The notes under the pieces were generated by a model, which was not told the origin of the DNA, searched no databases, and saw nothing but the letters and a program-made list of their open reading frames with translations. This document shows, one piece after another, positions 6,631 through 9,163 of a stretch of DNA of 9,163 nucleotides (its first letter is position 1; each line of letters begins with the position of its first letter). The position numbers and the translations under genes were made by a program. The stretch lies in NCBI GenBank assembly GCA_003557445.1, contig PWOK01000179.1, positions 1-9,163 on the forward strand, written 5' to 3'. The stretch comes from Halanaerobiaceae bacterium (GTDB taxonomy: Bacteria; Bacillota_F; Halanaerobiia; Halanaerobiales; CSSED10-376).

Positions 6631-7908
6631 ATGAGAAAAACAAAAATTGTTTATATAGGAGCTGGAAGTGCAGATTTTGGATTGAATCTTTTAGGCGATA
6701 TTTTTTATACTGATGATTTAAATGGAAGTACTTTATGGCTGGTAGATATTGATCAGGAAAATCTTGATAGAATGTATAACCTGGCTGTTAAAATGAATGA
6801 AGAATCTGAATCAGGACTAACAATAAAGAAAACTAGAAAAAGAAAAGAAGCCCTTCCCGGTGCAAAATTTGTAATTAACAGTATTGCCATTAAACGCAAT
6901 GAATTATGGAAAAAAGATTTCCAGATTCCCAATAAATATGGTATTAGACAGACACTTGGTGAAAATGGAGGTCCTGGTGGCCTGTTTTTTACCATGAGGA
7001 CTATTCCCATAATAATGGATATTGTTAGAGATATGGAGGCTTTATGTCCAGATGCTTATTTTTTGAATTTCTCCAATCCGGAAAGCAGAAATATATTGGC
7101 ACTGGGACGCTATACTGATATAAAATGCCTGGGACTTTGCCATGGAGTATTTATGGGCAGAAATATAATTCATAAAATGACAGGTTTAAAGGAAGAAGAA
7201 ATAGAGGTGTTTGCTGCCGGTATTAATCATTTCCAGTGGTTTCTAAAATTAAGAAAAAAAGGAACAAATGAAGATATATATCCTCTGTTAAGAGAAAAGG
7301 ATAAGGAATATGATCCTTCATTTATGCCCCTTTCAAGAAAATTATTCAGAGCCTATGGATATTTCCCTTCCTGTAGTGATGATCATATTGGAGAATATTT
7401 GCCATATGGATGGGAAGGTGGAGAAGAGGGATATGATTTTGATGCAGCAGAAGAACACCGTGATAAAATAATTGCTGAAATTCATGACAGGCTTGATAAT
7501 GATAAATTAGTGGATAAATGGATCAAACCATCAGGAGAAAAAGCTATTGAAGTTATTACTGCAATTTTGTATGAAAAAGATAAATGGATTGAATCCGGTA
7601 TTGTATATAATGACAGTAAATATATAGAAAATTTACCAGCAGACCTGGCAGTAGAGGTACCTTTAAGTATTCATAATGGTCAAATTACACCATTTAAAAT
7701 AGGAAAATTACCAGCAGGTATAGCCAATTTATTAAAAATGCAGGCAGGAGTGCAACAGCTGGCAGTAGATGCAGCTGTAAATGCTTCAAAAAAACTTGCA
7801 TATCAGGCATTACTGGCCGATCCAGTTGTTAACTGTACTGATGCTGCTCAAAAACTACTGGATGAATTATGGGAGATTAATAAACCCTATATTAGAGAAT
7901 GTCTATAA
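6631..7908 (+). CDS. GH4 family NAD- and metal-dependent glycosidase
   Basis: A 425-residue protein of glycoside hydrolase family 4, whose members cleave glycosides by an NAD+-assisted oxidation/elimination mechanism with a divalent metal (usually Mn2+). The Rossmann signature is GAGSADFG at 10-17, with D39 at the end of the second strand. [10 protein letters not shown] lies at 108-117, NFSNPES contains N149, LCHGV carries the metal ligands C170 and H171, and GINHFQWFL contains H200; all are family landmarks. HIGEYLPY (H252-Y259) lies in the active-site region. The CHG form, rather than CHSV or CN, leans towards alpha-glucuronidase- or alpha-galactosidase-like subgroups; the exact substrate is open. 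AAGGAG at 6613-6618 is 12 bases from the ATG, slightly long. There is no signal peptide, so it acts in the cytoplasm. It is the only clearly intact classical glycosidase in this operon. Confidence 0.88.
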   Translation: MRKTKIVYIGAGSADFGLNLLGDIFYTDDLNGSTLWLVDIDQENLDRMYNLAVKMNEESESGLTIKKTRKRKEALPGAKFVINSIAIKRNELWKKDFQIPNKYGIRQTLGENGGPGGLFFTMRTIPIIMDIVRDMEALCPDAYFLNFSNPESRNILALGRYTDIKCLGLCHGVFMGRNIIHKMTGLKEEEIEVFAAGINHFQWFLKLRKKGTNEDIYPLLREKDKEYDPSFMPLSRKLFRAYGYFPSCSDDHIGEYLPYGWEGGEEGYDFDAAEEHRDKIIAEIHDRLDNDKLVDKWIKPSGEKAIEVITAILYEKDKWIESGIVYNDSKYIENLPADLAVEVPLSIHNGQITPFKIGKLPAGIANLLKMQAGVQQLAVDAAVNASKKLAYQALLADPVVNCTDAAQKLLDELWEINKPYIRECL

Positions 7909-7930
7909 AAGTAATTGTGGAGTGATTTGA

Positions 7931-8336
7931 ATGCCCTATCATAAGAAAAAAACAAAACAATATATTAAATCCTGTCCAGAATGAAATAAAGAAATCTATA
8001 TATAATAAAATAGCTGAACTTTCTGCAACAGTCAAAATTACCAGAGAACCAGTAACCTATGAAAACCGAAAAACTGGAGAAAAAAAGAAAATTGAACCCG
8101 GTGAAAAATGAGGTTACCTGTGATATTCAGTTTGGTAATTTATTAGAATGTATGACTGTTATGGAAGAGAAACAAATTCAGATATTGAATTAAAATTACC
8201 AAATTCAAAAATTAAGAGGGTGGAATTAACAAATTTAATGGAAAAAACAATAAAAGAACTGGATGTTAATAATGAAAGAATTAAATTAAAATTCAATCCT
8301 TATGAAATACATACTGTTAAGATTAACTGGAATTAA
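7931..8336 (+). pseudogene. Relic of a GH38 alpha-mannosidase, internally deleted and frameshifted
   Basis: Ribosome-binding site GGAG (7919-7922) and ATG 7931 remain. The present frame stops at 7982 after 17 codons, but removing one C from the CCC at 7934-7936 restores MPIIRKKQ and an open frame to 8108. That frame reads ITREPVTYENRKTGEKKK and then PGEK*GYL*YSVW, where both stops (8109, 8121) are TGA at places where GH38 N-terminal regions have Trp (pattern PG.KWG...W...WF). This looks like two TGG-to-TGA changes. After a third stop at 8136, the same frame continues FIRMYDCYGRE, IELKLP, IKRVELTNLME and KFNPYEIHTVKI, the typical GH38 C-terminal beta domain. The catalytic middle is absent; these proteins are usually about 1,000 residues, so some 850-900 codons are missing. 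The open frame from ATG 8148 is merely this tail. Confidence 0.8.
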
Positions 8337-8360
8337 TAAAATATACAGGGAGTGGTCATA

Positions 8361-9163
8361 ATGTCAAATTTTAAATATCTATTACCTAAAACGTCAACAC
8401 CATGTGAAAAAATTATTGTAGTTGATGTTAAGGAAGACAAATCTTATGAAACCTGGGAGGCAAAAGAAGCTTTAATGGTTGCAACTGTTATCCAGGGGCT
8501 GGTAAACAGGGTAGCCAAGGAAAAAATTTATTTTGTAAATTATCCCAATGAACATTTCTGGAATCCACCACAGACTGATTTACAACAGCTGGAAACGGAT
8601 GGGTTTTTTCCTGTGGATTATATTTATGTAGACTTATCTGAAGATAAAAAATATCATGTTCTTTCTTATCTGCTTAAAAATTATTATAAACATATTAAAG
8701 GTAAAGTGCTTTCACCTGAATTATCTACTGATGTATGTGATGGAGCAGTAATGGCTGCTATTACAGCCTGTGGTCAGGAAGATGCCATACCTGTTTCACC
8801 AGCAATAGATAAATATATTGAAAGGGAAGGTTTTAACTTTGTAGAATTAGAAAATGTGAGAGGTTTAAAAAACAATATTGAAGCCTTTGACTGGTCACTG
8901 GAAAATTATTTTACCGAAGAAACAACACGGGAATTTGTAGGACAACATTCTTATACTGCTTTTGGTGGACAGGAAGAAGATCAATTTCCCATAATGTATG
9001 ATTATTTTATTGCTAATAGAAGTTTTGTATTCTGTCTTGATGGAAATGAAGAGGAAGAAAAAGCCAAATTACCTGAAATACTAAATACTGATAGATATCC
9101 ACTGGCAACTCCAGTTATTGGTTTACCTGTTGATGAAGGTGCTGGATTAAAAACCATAGAAGA
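8361..9163 (+). CDS. GxGYxYP-type putative glycoside hydrolase, N-terminal part
   Basis: A frame open for 267 codons from ATG 8361 to the window edge, with GGGAG at 8348-8352 as the ribosome-binding site. There is no signal peptide, so it is probably cytoplasmic. After MSNFKYLLPK comes KIIVVDVK, then ALMVATVIQGLVNR with QGLVNR at residues 45-50. A strand, IYFVNYP, follows. 'LQGLVNR' followed by 'iYf' is the characteristic opening of the GxGYxYP family N-terminal domain. Alternating alpha/beta segments follow (VLSYLLKNYY, AVMAAITACGQEDAIPVSPA), and near the edge PVIGLPVDEGAGLKTIEE resembles the 'DEG.G' region of the family. The GxGYxYP motif itself would lie beyond the window. The family is predicted to act on glycans from its genomic neighbourhood; its reaction is not established as far as I know. 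It lies 24 bases after the mannosidase relic, so it is probably still in the operon. Confidence 0.72.
   Translation, partial: MSNFKYLLPKTSTPCEKIIVVDVKEDKSYETWEAKEALMVATVIQGLVNRVAKEKIYFVNYPNEHFWNPPQTDLQQLETDGFFPVDYIYVDLSEDKKYHVLSYLLKNYYKHIKGKVLSPELSTDVCDGAVMAAITACGQEDAIPVSPAIDKYIEREGFNFVELENVRGLKNNIEAFDWSLENYFTEETTREFVGQHSYTAFGGQEEDQFPIMYDYFIANRSFVFCLDGNEEEEKAKLPEILNTDRYPLATPVIGLPVDEGAGLKTIE

Noticed and set aside
6753..7010. Antisense open frame of 85 codons within GH4
   Set aside because: It is a shadow of the clearly conserved GH4 gene, without a recognisable domain.
8109..8123. TGA read as tryptophan, making the GH38 region a functional gene
   Set aside because: The LamG gene at 296-1075 ends with TGA, the other genes encode Trp with TGG, and the GH38 region also has a frameshift and lacks its catalytic middle.
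8148..8336. A 62-residue stand-alone gene
   Set aside because: Its sequence is the end of a GH38 C-terminal domain, it has no ribosome-binding site of its own, and the frame continues upstream as the relic.
1..9163. CRISPR array, insertion sequence, tRNA or rRNA gene
   Set aside because: No spaced direct repeats, transposase-like frames, terminal inverted repeats around a gene, or tRNA/rRNA-like segments were seen on either strand.

Overview
The window is strongly AT-rich. It has short purine-rich ribosome-binding sites (GGAG/GGAGG), frequent TTG starts and same-strand genes with short gaps, which suggests a low-GC member of the Bacillota. The set of carbohydrate genes and the lipobox-less, signal-peptide-bearing sugar-binding protein would fit an outer-membrane-bearing anaerobe such as the Halanaerobiales. 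That placement is an inference from style, not from a marker gene. Every gene is on the + strand, and the window reads as part of a glycan-utilisation locus.

Positions 1-1157 hold two tandem, related LamG/concanavalin-A-like lectin-fold proteins; the first is cut by the window edge. The second has a signal peptide. Each gene is followed by a strong hairpin. Positions 1203-4711 hold a secreted family-1 sugar-binding protein of an ABC importer (true start probably TTG at 1216) and a 696-residue cytoplasmic TIM-barrel hydrolase-like protein resembling DUF6259 proteins. No ABC permease gene is present. Positions 4712-4866 are a regulatory region with a good sigma-A-type promoter, a long inverted repeat and a second possible promoter.

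Positions 4867-8336 form a probable second operon: a sugar-phosphate isomerase/epimerase-like gene broken by one in-frame TAA, a divergent nucleoside-hydrolase-fold protein, an intact GH4 (NAD/metal-dependent) glycosidase, and a heavily decayed relic of a GH38 alpha-mannosidase. The relic carries a frameshift, two apparent TGG-to-TGA changes and a large in-frame internal deletion. From 8361 to the end is the N-terminal part of a GxGYxYP-type putative glycoside hydrolase that runs off the window.

A working model, which is inference: lectin-fold proteins and the binding protein capture an oligosaccharide outside the cytoplasmic membrane, a transporter encoded elsewhere imports it, and the cytoplasmic hydrolases (DUF6259-like, GH4, GxGYxYP, formerly GH38) take it apart. 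The isomerase and the nucleoside-hydrolase-like protein would process released units. The substrate cannot be read from the sequence; loss of GH38 suggests that an alpha-mannosyl step has been lost or moved elsewhere.
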